A DNA stretch of 33,513 nt from Welwitschia mirabilis (GCA_051453625.1 JBOZIK010000001.1:124221279-124254791), one strand, 5' to 3'; positions 10,430 through 23,052 are shown, counted from the stretch's first letter. Numbers and translations are program-made. The notes: generated from the letters alone by a model not told the origin.

Positions 10430-11760
10430 TGTAATGCTATGTTTCGATGCCAAATTACATGTTTTTGACAGGGTATTTTAAATAATTTTGTAGGACATTT
10501 AGATAGGTTTAAGTGCCAAATGACAATTATTAAGAGCTAAAAGAAAACCACAGAAATACATAATTACCAATAAATTTGGAGGAATTTTGGACTACTTTTG
10601 GTACTTCATATTTTGAGGAGGAACTAGTGAGCTTCAAGGCCAATTTAACATGATAAACAACTTTAAGAAGGCTATTGTCTCTACACTATCTAGATGATAA
10701 ACTAGGACGGCACCACTTACATGCTAATTAAATGAACATGAACGTTAAATATAGAACTCTCTTGATGTAACATTATCCTTACCATCTTATGGATGATAAC
10801 TAGGATGATAATATAATTTTAGTCAATGTACCAAACTTTTCCAAACTTATGCAATGTGTCATATTCTTTCTGCACACTGTTAGAGTTTCTCATACATCTG
10901 TTAAGCTTGTTTATTTTTTAGTCTGTTTTTGTAAATAAATACCACCTCCACTCTTGACTTTAATCATCGTCATTACATCAAAAAATCTCGTGANNNNNNN
11001 NNNNNNNNNNNNNNNNNNNNNNNNNNNNNNNNNNNNNNNNNNNNNNNNNNNNNNNNNNNNNNNNNNNNNNNNNNNNNNNNNNNNNNNNNNNNNACTTTGC
11101 ATACTAATATTTCTAAACTTAATTTACATATCCCTAGTTAGTGTTTATCTTAGTTAATTTGGCTTACAATCGCAATTATAGTTGTTCACCAACTTCATCA
11201 ATAACTGATAAGGCTAAGTGTAGTGCTATGTTTTGATGCCAAATTACATGTTTTTGATAGGGTATTTTAAATAATTTTGCAGGACATTTAAATAGGTTTA
11301 AGTACCAAATGACAATTATTAAGAGCTAAAGAGAAAACCACAGAAATACATAATTACCAACAAATTTGGAGGAATTTTGGACTACTTTTGGTACTTCATA
11401 TTAATGAGCTTCAAGGTCAATTTAACATGATAAATAACTTTAAGAAGGCTATTGTCTCTACACTATCCAGATGATAAACTAGGACAGCACCTCTTACATG
11501 CTAATTGAATGAACATGAATGTTAAATATAGAACTCTCTTGATGTAGCATTGTCCTTACCATCTTATGGATGATAACTAGGATGATAATATAATTTTAGT
11601 AAATGTACCAAACTTATGCAATGTGTCATATTCTTTCTGCACACTGTTAGGGTTTCTCATACATCTCTTAAGCTTGTTTATTTTTGAGTTTGTTTTTGTA
11701 AATAAATACCAGCTCCACTCTTGATTCTAATCATCGTCATGACATCAAAAAATCTCATGA
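10309..11760. repeat. 100-N gap with about 670-bp duplicated flanks
   Basis: 10309-10993 and 11098-11760 are copies of one segment, which includes about 120 bp of element tail and the first 540-560 bp of the 3' LTR. They differ by scattered substitutions and two deletions of about 10-13 bp in the right copy. The 100-N gap is at 10994-11093. The left copy is cut at the gap. The simplest reading is two haplotypes or contigs of one 3' LTR, not two LTRs. Confidence 0.75.
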
Positions 11761-12450
11761 TAGGAGATAGAAGGGCCTAAGGTCTATCTATTAATAACAA
11801 AGAGGGTTCTTCCTTGGTGTTGAGATATGTATCCTTCATTGAGATGCTATTTCTTTGTAATAGAATGTTGGTTCGAGATCTAATGAAATTACTCCTTTAG
11901 TTTTAACTTTATTCATATGCATATCCCTTATAGTTTATATTGCTTATGATCTCATGATAGTTTCATTTATGATATAGATCATCAAGGGTAAACTACATTA
12001 AGCTTAAAATTATTAGTTTATAAACTTGCATTATATTGCATTTTATATTTCCTAAATTAAATAGTGCATGTTTACACATTCTGTTTGACGCACTTAATAG
12101 CTTATGTTAATTAGGGTTAGTGACAATTTTCTTAATTGATCTAGGTTATACAGGGGCAATCTTGGTGACCAAGATTTGGTAATCAGCTAGATATTGCATT
12201 TAGAGTAAATTGCATTTGCAATGCATTAGTGTATTTATTTTCTTGCATTGTTATTTTTATTTCTTAAATTTAAAATAAAGACTCATAAACATACTTTGAA
12301 AATGACTTCTCTTGATTCTCACCTAGTGCCTTCGATAGATTATGACATTAGGGTCCACTCTAATTTATATTAGTATATTGTATTTGTTCATATATTTTTA
12401 ATTGATAGAATTTGACTAAGGATGTAAAGTTTGCATAAATGTGCACTGCA
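11219..12450 (+). repeat. 3' LTR of Athila/Tat-like gypsy element
   Basis: This 1.23-kb block aligns with the 5' LTR at 1109-3062, from TG at 11219 to CA at 12450, and similarity stops there. A partial second version of its start lies at 10430-10993, before the gap. It contains 'aataaatacc', a plausible TATA or poly(A)-signal region near 11700. The pairing gives an element of about 11.3 kb as assembled, and nearer 10 kb after discounting N and duplicated flanks. Confidence 0.7.
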
Positions 12451-13854
12451 ATACTTATGTTATGAAATAAATTTAGAAAATATTAAGAACTATGCTGAGA
12501 AATGCTAAAAATAATGATGTTATTAATCTAAAATAATCTTAAATCATTAAATAAAAATCAAATGTTTATTAAAAAACTAATTGAGACACTAACACTTCAA
12601 CCATCTAGCTCAAAATGCATCATCACGATAAGCTCATGATGAAGTTACTTAAACTAGTTAATTTAATAGTTAATGAGTTTGCTTTATACACATATTACAT
12701 TAAGGGGAATAAAAAAAAATATAAAACATGATAGAAATTTTGATAAAACATTGAATAATACTTCTTTCTAAGTATTGCTAATTATTTTAATTTGTGTTCA
12801 ATGGCAAAAATAGAATCAAGTAAAGGAAAATATTACTTCTTCAAGTAATAAAACNNNNNNNNNNNNNNNNNNNNNNNNNNNNNNNNNNNNNNNNNNNNNN
12901 NNNNNNNNNNNNNNNNNNNNNNNNNNNNNNNNNNNNNNNNNNNNNNNNNNNNNNAGAACTAATTGAGACACTAACACTTCAACCATCTAGCTCAAAATGC
13001 ATCATCATGATAAGCTCATGACAAAGTTACTTAAACTAGTTAATTTAATGGTTAATGAGTTTGCTATATATACATATTACATTAAGGGGAATAAAGAAAA
13101 ATATAAAACATGATAGAAATTTTGATAAAACACTGAACAATACTTATTTCTAAGTATTGCTAATTATTTTAATTTGTGTTCAATGGCAAAAATAGAATAA
13201 AGTAAAAGAAAATATTACTTCTTCAAGTAATAAAACGTGTTCATAATGATATTCAAAAATATTAGCTTTAGACTAAAATACCAAAATTTTACATAGGAAT
13301 GTACTGATAAGTTGGTGTTTTCCTTTATAGGTAATACTGGAATATTAGAGATGCTGCTACACTCTTTATAGAATGGATAGAGCTTTCCCTTGTCCACTTT
13401 AGCCTTAGTTCTATTTCTAAAGCCTTTTTACCAAAAGATCCCTACTCTTAATGGTAATCTCCTCCTTATACCCTTTAGCCTCTTTTTTTTTAATTAATTC
13501 CTTTCTTTGATACTAAGACATAAGTTTATGATTAAAGTTATCACTATATTTCCACCACCTTGATCTTCTCCCTCATACTAGCTAACCAACCTATTAACTA
13601 GCTAGTATATTAACTAAAATGTAAAAGAGAAATTTCAAATACTATTTAAAATGTATAATTATAAAAATCAAATCATTTCATTAATAAGAAAAATTTACAT
13701 CATTATTTGTTTCCATCACTTGTGATAAAATAAAATTTATTATAGCACATGATTAATTATATTAGCATACTATCAAGGTAATATTTTATTTGTGCCTTGT
13801 GCTCTTTCAACTCTAGTATTTTACAACTTACTTTATTTTGAATTAGGCATATAA
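12451..13854. other. AT-rich flank without recognisable genes
   Basis: No reading frame resembles a known family. It contains the gap-flank duplication at 12575-13236. A short minus-strand open stretch at 13215-13397 has no recognisable domain and is not called as a gene. Confidence 0.5.
12575..13236. repeat. 100-N gap with 280-bp duplicated flanks
   Basis: 12575-12854 and 12957-13236 are equal-length (280 bp) near-identical copies, from 'aactaattgagacacta' to 'caagtaataaaac', either side of 100 N at 12855-12954. Likely an assembly overlap. Confidence 0.8.
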
Positions 13855-15030
13855 TTAGGGAGAGAACCAACTTAGGAGATTTAACAAACTTTTGATTTGA
13901 TTGTTATGAATGACAAAGGGTGAGATTATTGCACCTCTTAGTTGTTTATCAATGATACACCAAGTACTATCTGAGATTACTAATAGAATAAAGTCATTTA
14001 TAAACCAAAACCAAACATCATAGGAGCAAATTTGAATCATAAGACTAATCACAAGCAAGACATAAAGAAGTTGCTTTGAACATCAAGTGAAATTTCACTT
14101 AAAAAATAGCTAAACTAGTAAAACATCTTTAAGCAGTTGACCATCATTCTCTAGGAGGTTGATTACATGTTCATGAGAAAAAGACACATTTTTAATAAGG
14201 GTTCATCTTATCATTATTAAGAGATAAATCACCCAGGTTGATTAGTAGTTCTAAATAAGTTGACTGCCAATTAATGAACTTCTAACATGACTCATATAGG
14301 TGACTAGATTTAAATTTAAGGTCAACTACCTAACTTAGCATACTTCTTAAAAGGCTCAGTGTAAGAAAATGAGTTGACTACCATCTTAATTGAATCGATC
14401 ACTAACCTTAAAAATAATAGAAATATAGCCATTATGAACTATTAAAAGCCATTGTAACTTTATCTAAGGAAGCTAACTAGTCATTTCCAAGGGCTCTAAT
14501 AGTTATATCTTTAGTTCTTGTATCCTATAACAAGTACAAACATTCTTGTATAAATAATTGAGTTGTTGTATGAATTTATAACTTTTGTCAAATTCATATT
14601 GTACTGCTACTATTGTCATATATTTTTTCAATTATACTTTCATTTTTTCACATCTTTATCTGTATTGAATTATGATAATACTAAAAGGAATTGCTTAGTT
14701 TTTAGGTTAAGGATTATCAAAAAATCCCATTAATACTAGTGGAAAACAATTGCAAAGTCTTATTTAATGTGTGGTTAGAAGCTACATTAATAAAGAAAAA
14801 AAGGCTTGTTTTTTATATGTTGTATTTATTGCTCTTAATCATTTAGTTAATTTCATATGCATAAATTTTTTATCATTTGTTAGTTATATGAATTATTATC
14901 ATATTTAATTTGAAACTAGTACATTACAAATTGGTTAATAGTTTACTTTATGCAAACATAGTGTTAAGATTTTGAACTAAAAAAATTACCTTTGCTATTT
15001 TATTTACCCATCCCCTCTGGAAAAGTCAAT
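13855..15030 (+). repeat. Candidate decayed copia-type LTR
   Basis: Several weak signals together suggest a plus-strand LTR. At least six gttgac/gttgatt or reverse-complement copies cluster at 14148-14400, as in the U3 of some plant copia LTRs. A TATA-like 'tataaata' lies at about 14549-14556. The run 'tttacccatcccctctgg' at about 15001-15019 resembles the pyrimidine-rich end of many plant copia LTRs. A very decayed candidate primer site follows near 15037-15050. No partner LTR or coding domain was found, so this could be a solo LTR or chance. Confidence 0.3.
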
Positions 15031-17389
15031 CCTAATAATGATAACTAATCTCATCTCTTACATTGATAGATATTTATAGTTTAAATAAATTATAATATTT
15101 TCATGATTGTTATATTTATTTAGGCATAAATAGAATTGTGGTTTATTGTAATATGCTACTATGCTTTGACTTATGTTATAATTTACAATCTTTGAAATAT
15201 GTATCCTCACTATGAAGATGTAGGTATCAATGGCAAATAAATAGATTAGGATGTATTATTCTAGTATACTTAATCCTAAATGTTGTTCTCTCTTAGAAAC
15301 TTTAGAGGTATTTCATAAACACATAGAGGTCTACTGAAGCATTTAAATAAGAATTAAGCGATTTAAGATATTAAATTTCTTCTTCTATGAACTAGGAATG
15401 ATTGTTTATAAGATAGCCTAATAAGAAAATCCAAAATAAGTTAAAGATATTACATTAAGTTCAAAATAGATTCATAGATAAGTACTAAATTATTCATTAT
15501 AAACTTCCAAATATCATGAAAGAATGCATTTAGAAATGTTACTTCTTATAATGAACTATAGGAATACTAGAATATCATAAAAGATGACATAAATACTAAC
15601 ACATTAATCATATCGATCTTGATAATGTAATATTAAAGGAATATATCTAAATGATAAATATAAAAGAACATTTAAAACATTCTATTGCAAAACTAATAAT
15701 GATAATTATATGAATGATGGAAGAAAAGATAAATCTAGCCATAGATCAAAGTGCATTCACTAGTAATGAAAAAACAATAGCAAATATAACTTTAGTATCA
15801 AAGTAGACAATGAGACTCAAAAAGGTAGATAATTTATGAATTAATCATTTCTTCATCCTGAAAAGGGAGAAAAGAGACTTAGAATCTTATGATGAAGTAA
15901 TTCCTCATAAGAGTCATACAAAATCTAGATACAAAATGATAGAGCTCTACTGTGATGATAGAGTTATCCAAGATTATATCTAATATGAAAATCAAATATT
16001 AAGATATGATTAATCCTTTAGGTTGATTTTGATTTTATAGCCTTGATTAGGATTTTGAATGACATTAGTACATATATAAAATATTAATTTTAGTAAAAAA
16101 TGGTTATTAAAGAATCTACTTGGATTGTAGGATTTAAACATGTAATTATTTAGTCTTCTTAATATCTAATTCATAACTTTAGTTGTTGAAATAAATTTAA
16201 CTTTATGCTATAAGGTTAATTAATATTATATCCAATGTTTAGCCATCCATTTTCTTTACATCATTTTTTTTTAAGAACATCAGTAATGCTAGTAGTTTGA
16301 AAAGTGTTTTTAGTACCTTTGGACTATTTAGCTTCAATGAAAGTTAGATAGCTTAGAGTAATCTATAATTGAGATTTCAAGTATCGAATCTTGATAATAA
16401 CATTTTGGAATTTAAGGATAGAATTTAGTTAATAATATTTAAATAAAATATGATATTCATAGCCTTAAAATATATTATGTACTATAGTCTAAAGAGATCA
16501 AATTTGTAAACATTTTCCCAACTAGTAATTTGCCAAGTTTCTCACCAAATATTATGTGAAATTAAATTGCAAAGAACACTTGATATTTTAATAATGTTTG
16601 AAGGCAGTATATTCATGATTGAAAATAAATGAATAAATAAGCTTGAGGACTTTTGAATTACACTCATATGCATATCTTATATCAAAGTGATTCATTTTTT
16701 AAGAAGAAAATTAAAAAGTAAAGAAAATTTTCTAACTTTTAAAGTGTCATTTCAACTAGACTTTTCCAATTTTTCATATTTTTAAAATTTATCTACGAAA
16801 ACAAAATGTGTGATTAATTTAAAATTTGATTGAATTTTTTAATAAATTATATTATTTTTCATCCCTCCAACCAATCCTGACATTATTTTTTGCATTTAAA
16901 GTAGGTTAGAAAACAGGGAAAAAACACACAAAACCCATTTTTTGAGAAAGAGAACACAAACTTGTCTATTGCTTAGCTTTGAAAAAATTACACATAAGAA
17001 AAAAGAATAGTTTAAAATATTGGTGAAGAGTTTTGAGGAGGGGTGAGGGAGGTAAGCATGTGGGAGAAAAAGGAGGCAGTAAGAAGTAATAAAATCTTAA
17101 AAGAGGAAGATATTCTAGGAGAAGTCCTATTTTAAGAGAAACCTTCTCTAGTAATTAAACTTATTTGGAGCTCATCAACTTTATCAATGATATCTATTTT
17201 ATTTCTTCTCATTTTTCTCTAATATTTTTGTACCCAACTAGTATGACTTTTTAACACCATTTTAAGAACCTATTTTTTCTCTTAGAGGAAAGTTGGAGGT
17301 GGAGTTTTGTTACTTTAGTGCTGTGATGATTGAAGTTGTCTTTCGTCTTCTTCTTCTTCTTATTGATCTATTGAGTTTCCTCTTCTCTT
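15031..17389. other. AT-rich DNA, no gene recognised
   Basis: No frame gives a recognisable protein. A purine-rich tract runs about 17030-17110 (gagg/ggga repeats), followed by a CTT repeat near 17345-17360. The region from about 16300 has the look of an old LTR, but no partner copy or primer site supports this. Confidence 0.4.
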
Positions 17390-18065
17390 NNNNNNNNNNN
17401 NNNNNNNNNNNNNNNNNNNNNNNNNNNNNNNNNNNNNNNNNNNNNNNNNNNNNNNNNNNNNNNNNNNNNNNNNNNNNNNNNNNNNNNNNNNNNNNNNNNN
17501 NNNNNNNNNNNNNNNNNNNNNNNNNNNNNNNNNNNNNNNNNNNNNNNNNNNNNNNNNNNNNNNNNNNNNNNNNNNNNNNNNNNNNNNNNNNNNNNNNNNN
17601 NNNNNNNNNNNNNNNNNNNNNNNNNNNNNNNNNNNNNNNNNNNNNNNNNNNNNNNNNNNNNNNNNNNNNNNNNNNNNNNNNNNNNNNNNNNNNNNNNNNN
17701 NNNNNNNNNNNNNNNNNNNNNNNNNNNNNNNNNNNNNNNNNNNNNNNNNNNNNNNNNNNNNNNNNNNNNNNNNNNNNNNNNNNNNNNNNNNNNNNNNNNN
17801 NNNNNNNNNNNNNNNNNNNNNNNNNNNNNNNNNNNNNNNNNNNNNNNNNNNNNNNNNNNNNNNNNNNNNNNNNNNNNNNNNNNNNNNNNNNNNNNNNNNN
17901 NNNNNNNNNNNNNNNNNNNNNNNNNNNNNNNNNNNNNNNNNNNNNNNNNNNNNNNNNNNNNNNNNNNNNNNNNNNNNNNNNNNNNNNNNNNNNNNNNNNN
18001 NNNNNNNNNNNNNNNNNNNNNNNNNNNNNNNNNNNNNNNNNNNNNNNNNNNNNNNNNNNNNNNNN
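17390..18065. other. Assembly gap
   Basis: 676 N. Only about 6 bp ('tctctt') are shared by the two edges, too short to call an overlap. Any long open frame across this gap is an artefact of N. Confidence 0.9.
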
Positions 18066-19611
18066 TCTCTTATAAATGGTAAATCTTATTTGTCATGCAT
18101 TTTAACTCTTATGATTTTCCCTTCTATAATAAATTCAACATCTTAATCATACCATCCTTCTACATGTAATGGATTAATATCATTTACAAATACTAAGATC
18201 TCACTAATAAGGATAGAGAGTGGGAGGTTCTGTGAATTTCATCTTAATTATTTTATTACATTAAATAAAACTTACACATGTTGAACCTCTCTCTAATTTG
18301 TGTAATGAAAATGAAATCAAAGAAACTAGAATTTTCATTAAAGACATAGGAAGAGAATTATGCATTCCTAGTAATAAATATAAACAAAGATAATTAATGC
18401 TTAAAAGGAAATTTATAAGGAAGTGCACCATATCTTCTTAATGTATATTCTACATCTAATTTTTCATAGTCTACCTAAATCTCTATTCAAAATTAAGGGA
18501 TAAAAAGTGATGAAAATAGAAAGTGCTCTATAAATGAAAGAGAAAATAATAAAAATAGTGATGCCTCTTACCTTAGTTAAGTAGATTATTCTTTCTTCTT
18601 CTTGGCATCTTTTAAATTTTCCTCCCCATGTAGCAAAAACATGTTGATGTAGAACTATTTAATCTTACTTGGAAAGTATATATTACATCTTCATTGAAGT
18701 AGAGGTTTACATTACTTTAGTTGAATATTTATGAAGTATATAATGACATACTACTATAAAAAATCATGAATTTTCTATTCACAATGTAATCATTGGACCC
18801 TTTAGTCTTCTTGACAAAATCTCTCAACATAAGTACAAACACTAATGATGAAACTAGTGGAATTGGTAGTGGCACTGATCTAGTTATAGTGACAAGACAT
18901 GAAGAGGTTTTTCTATAGTTTGTAATGTGAGTTATTAGTTCTAGAATGTGTAGCTTCATCATATAATTCAAGGTTAGGGTTTTATTTTTATAGATTAAGA
19001 TTGAATCTTGAATGGTAATTAATTGTGGAGAATGAATGGTTGAGATTTATTAGGGTATAGATCAAGTATTAATTTAAAAATGTGTTTCTTGATGTGTTTT
19101 CTTTAATAAGGTTTGATCTTACATTAGGATTTGAGATCTTTTTTCCTATGAGAACAATCAAAATTTTGAAAATAGGTTAAAATATTAACTTTTAAATAAA
19201 AAAACATTTTTATTTTTTTACTTTTTTGTGTAAGATTTTGGCTTAATTATTTCATTTAATTTAAGAACCAATAATTACCCATATAATTTCAAGAATAAAC
19301 ATAAGAATTAGTGGTATCTCATATTTAGTTTCATGTATTAATCTTGAAAACTTGAAATAAGTCACTTATGATGCTATCAGTTAGGTATGATTTTAGTTGA
19401 ATTTATTCATAAGATAAGGGTTTATCTTGCTCAAACATATAATAAAGAAAATAATATCATAATTTAAATATCTTGATGAACTTGTGTGAATTTTTATTTT
19501 AGAAATTCGTCTTGACTAATACTTTAAGCTCATTATGATAAGATCTAATCATGATTTCTAATACATATGCTAGAATGTCCAAAATTTCAATAGCTAAAAA
19601 CTTCAAATGAC
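18066..19611 (-). other. Possible 5' internal region of a chromovirus-like element
   Basis: This lies downstream, on the minus strand, of the primer-site-like sequence at 19612-19623. It would be the leader and gag start of a minus-strand gypsy element. A minus-strand open stretch at 18729-18971 (80 codons, with TRSVPLPIP and LRDFVKKTKGSNDYIVNRKF) could be a Gag N-terminus, but I cannot match it to a defined domain. The rest has no coding signal. The element would continue into the gap at 17390-18065. Confidence 0.3.
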
Positions 19612-19623
19612 ACTCTAATACCA
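19612..19623 (-). other. Primer-binding site, initiator tRNA-Met type
   Basis: On the minus strand this reads TGGTATTAGAGT, against TGGTATCAGAGC expected for initiator tRNA-Met: 10 of 12 match, and both differences are C-to-T. It sits 3 bp after a sequence ending GGATATTACA, the decayed form of an LTR end GG(T/C)GTTACA common in plant chromoviruses. Confidence 0.55.
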
Positions 19624-19626
19624 AAA

Positions 19627-20500
19627 TGTAATATCCAATTTTTTTATAACTAAAAACTAACATAACACAGAGATAATAGATAATAGTTATAACTTGTATT
19701 TTGTTAACTATTCTTAATGTAAATACATTTCGTAATGAACTATCCACAACTTAAAACCATATTCCACTATCTAAGAAGTAAATACATGAAAAATAGCTAT
19801 CTACATCATATTTGTCTATAAATAGAAATAATTATAATTCTCAACTAAATTAATACATAAAAAATTTTTCATACAAGAACAATAATTATTTCATCATTTC
19901 TAAGGTAGAATAAAGTATTATAGTGACATCACATTAATTAAAAGCTCTATAATACATAAGTCTTTCAATAATAAGAAATCACGTAGATAACACTTAGCAT
20001 GTAAGGCATCCATTAACTCCTTTCTGCATCACCATGAAATGTATTATTGTTGTTTAAATGCATTGTTCTCTAGACCCAACATTAAAATGAAAGAATCATT
20101 TCCTTTTATGAAAAATGTTATTTCAAACTTTCTTTTAAATTTATTATGTCTTTATACCACGCACATGTATCTTGCACTATTATCTAGGTAGCTTATAGAT
20201 AATCAATCACAAGTTCTTTAATTCTTAAGTTTACAAAATTGCATATATTAGGTCTACATTAACATATAAATAGAACATGGGTGTCATACTACAGAGATTA
20301 TCCACACATGCCTAAACTAATCCTCATAGATATGATAACGTCTTATGTGTTCATATTTCATGTAATTATCCCCCATGTTGATCTATTAGTTTTCATTTTA
20401 ATTTTCTAAAACTAGTATGACAAGTGCACTCCATATTAGAAAATTGGTTTTCATGAGTTGGGCCTAGTAGAATTATGTTAATATACATCCTTCTCATAAG
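19627..20500 (-). repeat. LTR edge, chromovirus (Tekay/Del)-like; far end not found
   Basis: On the plus strand the edge reads TGTAATATCCAATTTTTTTA, matching the start-like ends of chromovirus LTRs (TGTAACACCCC...), which carry short inverted termini. Together with the adjoining primer site this gives the 3' end of a minus-strand 5' LTR. The other LTR boundary and a partner LTR were not seen, so the right limit is arbitrary. No coding sequence here. Confidence 0.45.
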
Positions 20501-21043
20501 ATTATATGCTTTTAATGCAAATTCTAGAAAGATATTATGAATAAATAGTTTTCATGAATTAAAATTAGTAAAAACTAATAAACATTTTGTACTATCACTT
20601 TATCCCACACTAAAGTTTTTGTTAGTCCCCATCAAATAGTGTTTTTCTTGTTTCTTTCTTTCCTTAACAATGAAATGTTTTTCATCTTCATCAGGTTCAT
20701 CATCTTAAGCTACTCTTATAGCTAGTTTACTATCATTTTTTCCTTTTTTTCTAGGCTTTAAATTATTTCACTAGCTCTCGCTATTTAGCTAGAAATATAA
20801 AATCCTTGGTATTGATGTTTTCATAACCTAATCGAAGCATCTCCAAAGAGATTTAAGATTTGGCTTATCGGTGAACCCTTTACTTAATTCTCTTCTTGCT
20901 TTTCTTACACTTCATTCAGAAGGTCTTGTTCCTTTTCTTTTTGTAGTTTCTTTCTAGATGGAAATCTGAGGTAAAAAATTAAACACTAGAGTTTTAATGA
21001 GTAGAAAAATTATTCATAATAGTAGTTCTTATTTCCTTATCCT
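20501..21043. other. Left flank of the outer nested LTR element
   Basis: AT-rich with no firm gene. On the minus strand, short fragments such as KNDSKLAIRVAQDDEPDEDE near 20690-20750 look like part of a charged Gag-like or linker region, but no domain can be named. Confidence 0.3.
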
Positions 21044-21476
21044 TGTAGGATTAAAATTTCTATGAACGCTTCACTTAATCTTTGATGCCACTTGTATGCT
21101 CTGAGAGATGCACTAAGAACAAATGGAATAGTAATAAGCAAGCACAAAGAGAAATGTCATCATGAAAAAAACTATCAACAAAACTAATATGAATTGAAAA
21201 TGAAACTCTGTGTCCTAGGCCAATCTAAGGCTTGTAATAAGGAACTTTCTTTGGTATCTTTTATTCAATTTATACATGATGTTGATCCTAATTTTAGGCC
21301 ACCCATGATTCATCATCATTTAAAATGTCTTTTTTTTCATCATGTCTTTGATATTCTTCTATAAATGTTGTGGCTCATACTCTTTCCCTTTAGGACTTTT
21401 GGACTTTTTTAATAACTTATACTACTCATGATTATCTCTGAATCATTTTAAAATGTTGGCATTACCTATTCCAACA
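21044..21476 (-). repeat. 3' LTR of outer (older) copia-like element
   Basis: Its TG...CA ends pair with 28181-28857. Both copies start 'tgtaggattaaa' and end 'ggcattaccta(t)tgccaaca'-type on the plus strand, with shared blocks between. Length 433 bp. The bases just to the right (21477-21495; minus strand ..TTAAGGAGGTGAT) look like a polypurine tract and match the equivalent place in the inner copia element (23038 onward). Left of 21044 there is no primer site, as expected for a 3' LTR. The flanking 5 bp 'atcct' resembles 'ttcct' after the partner LTR. Confidence 0.6.
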
Positions 21477-22773
21477 ATCACCTCCTTAATGATAATAATT
21501 TAATAACCACCCTTTATTATACGCACTATTCAATTTCATGTTATGCATCTTACAATATTATTTAACAAATTCCCCATGTCTCAAACTCACATTGTTCTAA
21601 GGGTTTTCTTCTCTACAGTTTACTTCACTCTATTCCATTTAGAGTGGAACACAATCATTAATTAAACCAATTGGACTTATTGTGCCTTATCCTAATTTTA
21701 GGTTACATAATACATAAATCATAAATATAACTTGAAAGGGAGCTCTAAGTGTATTCATAACATTTTAGATAACCTTTACAATTGACATTCGAAGAAGCAA
21801 TTCAACAAATATAAATAAATTTATAGACCTACCTTTTAAAAGTGTAAACAATAGCCATCACAGTAACCATCTTATGATGGGGCATGCTTCATACACATAA
21901 CAACATTCCTTATAACTTTCTTTATAAATTTGATCATTAATTTTTTAAATGTATCCTTTTCTAGTAAAATTCAATCTTCTCTAGTGCTTGGACAAGATTG
22001 CTTTCAATGTGACAAAGCAGGCATTGTCTCTTAGTGCATTTTATGCATCCTTTTGACTTTTTCTCTTTATCATCATCTTTTTCTTTCATCTTCTTTCTTG
22101 TGATCTGATTCAATCGTTATGGCAGTCAGACTACGATTATCAACACCTCTAGTAATGGTAATAATAATGCCATCTGTGATAAAAACAAACGTAAACTTTT
22201 CATATCTTAAACATTAACCTCTATCTTATGTTTCTTTCTACACTTCTTTTCTAATAATAATTCATTTATTCCCTAGTATGTCTACTTCATTATGCTACCA
22301 GATTAATTCAATTTTTTTAAAATAAATTATCAAATAAACATACACTTCTTATTCTCGAGCATTTTGACGTAAGGCTAGAGATGAAAACACTTCTTCAATG
22401 AACAAAAAGCACTTGGTAGAACAAAAAAATTCACTACATGAAAGATGAAAAGTGAATTTAGGCAAATTGTAATACTCATTTTCTCACCTTGCTTTGCTTT
22501 AAGAAATCATTGAAACTACCCAAAAAATGCAACCAAAAACTGCCATTAAGGAATAACAAAAAGGTTTATAATTAAGGTCATGTTTTTCAATGGTAAATGT
22601 CACTGTAATTGACTCAAACCTATCTAGTCTTTACATGTTATCTTCACTTTTTTTCATGTGGCTTTGATGCCAATCTTGAATCCATGCCTTCCTTCTCTAT
22701 TTTTTTCCTTAACATTAGTGTCAATCTTGAATCCATACCCTTCCTTCTCCATGTTTTCTCAGTCCCTTGGTAG
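21477..22773 (-). mobile_element. Outer LTR element, 3' internal part
   Basis: This interior runs from the polypurine tract to the insertion point of the nested copia element. No reverse transcriptase, integrase or gag domain is readable. The outer element's remaining interior is at 27622-28166, giving under 2 kb in total, so it was probably non-autonomous or heavily deleted. Confidence 0.45.
22671..22761. repeat. Two-copy tandem repeat, 51-bp period
   Basis: 'caatcttgaatccat(g/a)cc' followed by 'ttccttctc' occurs at 22671 and again at 22722, with a T-rich spacer. It lies just left of the nested copia LTR. Confidence 0.65.
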
Positions 22774-23037
22774 TGTTGTTTTTTATGCTCTAAAGGGAGT
22801 CCCTCAAAGGAAGTCCTATTTTATTTGATGAAACTAGAGATACTTATATAGGAATACAAAGTAAATAATAGTTCTTCTTATTTCTAGTAATAAACCCACT
22901 AACTCTATTAACTTAATAACCGTTTTCCTTCTTTTTAGTAACTAACCCAGTGACTTTGCTAACTTAATAACTCTTTTTTATCTTTGATTTTCATACCAAT
23001 GTTAAATTATGGGCATTACTCAAAGAAAATTCCAACA
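22774..23037 (-). repeat. 3' LTR of inner Ty1/copia element
   Basis: 264 bp with TG...CA ends, paired with 27331-27621. Long shared blocks include 'tattttatttgatg', 'taataactcttttttatctttgatt' and the 'ttccaaca' end. By eye the pair is around 85% similar, so this is not a recent insertion. Relative to the other LTR about 25-30 bp near the left end are missing. Confidence 0.8.
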
Positions 23038-23052
23038 ATCACCCCATTAATA
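23038..23052 (-). other. Polypurine tract of inner copia element
   Basis: On the minus strand ATTAATGGGGTGAT directly precedes the LTR start TGTTGG, as expected for the plus-strand primer of a minus-orientation element. Confidence 0.55.

Noticed and set aside
10430-12450. Two tandem 3' LTRs.
   Set aside because: The left copy is cut by a 100-N gap and duplicates the sequence right of it, as at the other 100-N gaps; treated as one LTR represented twice.
17056-17066. gaggtaagcatg resembles a 5' splice site of a host gene.
   Set aside because: No exon with coding potential precedes it, and such matches are common in purine-rich DNA.
17293-17389. Possible start of a membrane-protein gene (Leu-rich after Met-Glu-Val-Glu).
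   Set aside because: The Leu run comes from a CTT microsatellite and the frame enters a 676-N gap; no independent support.
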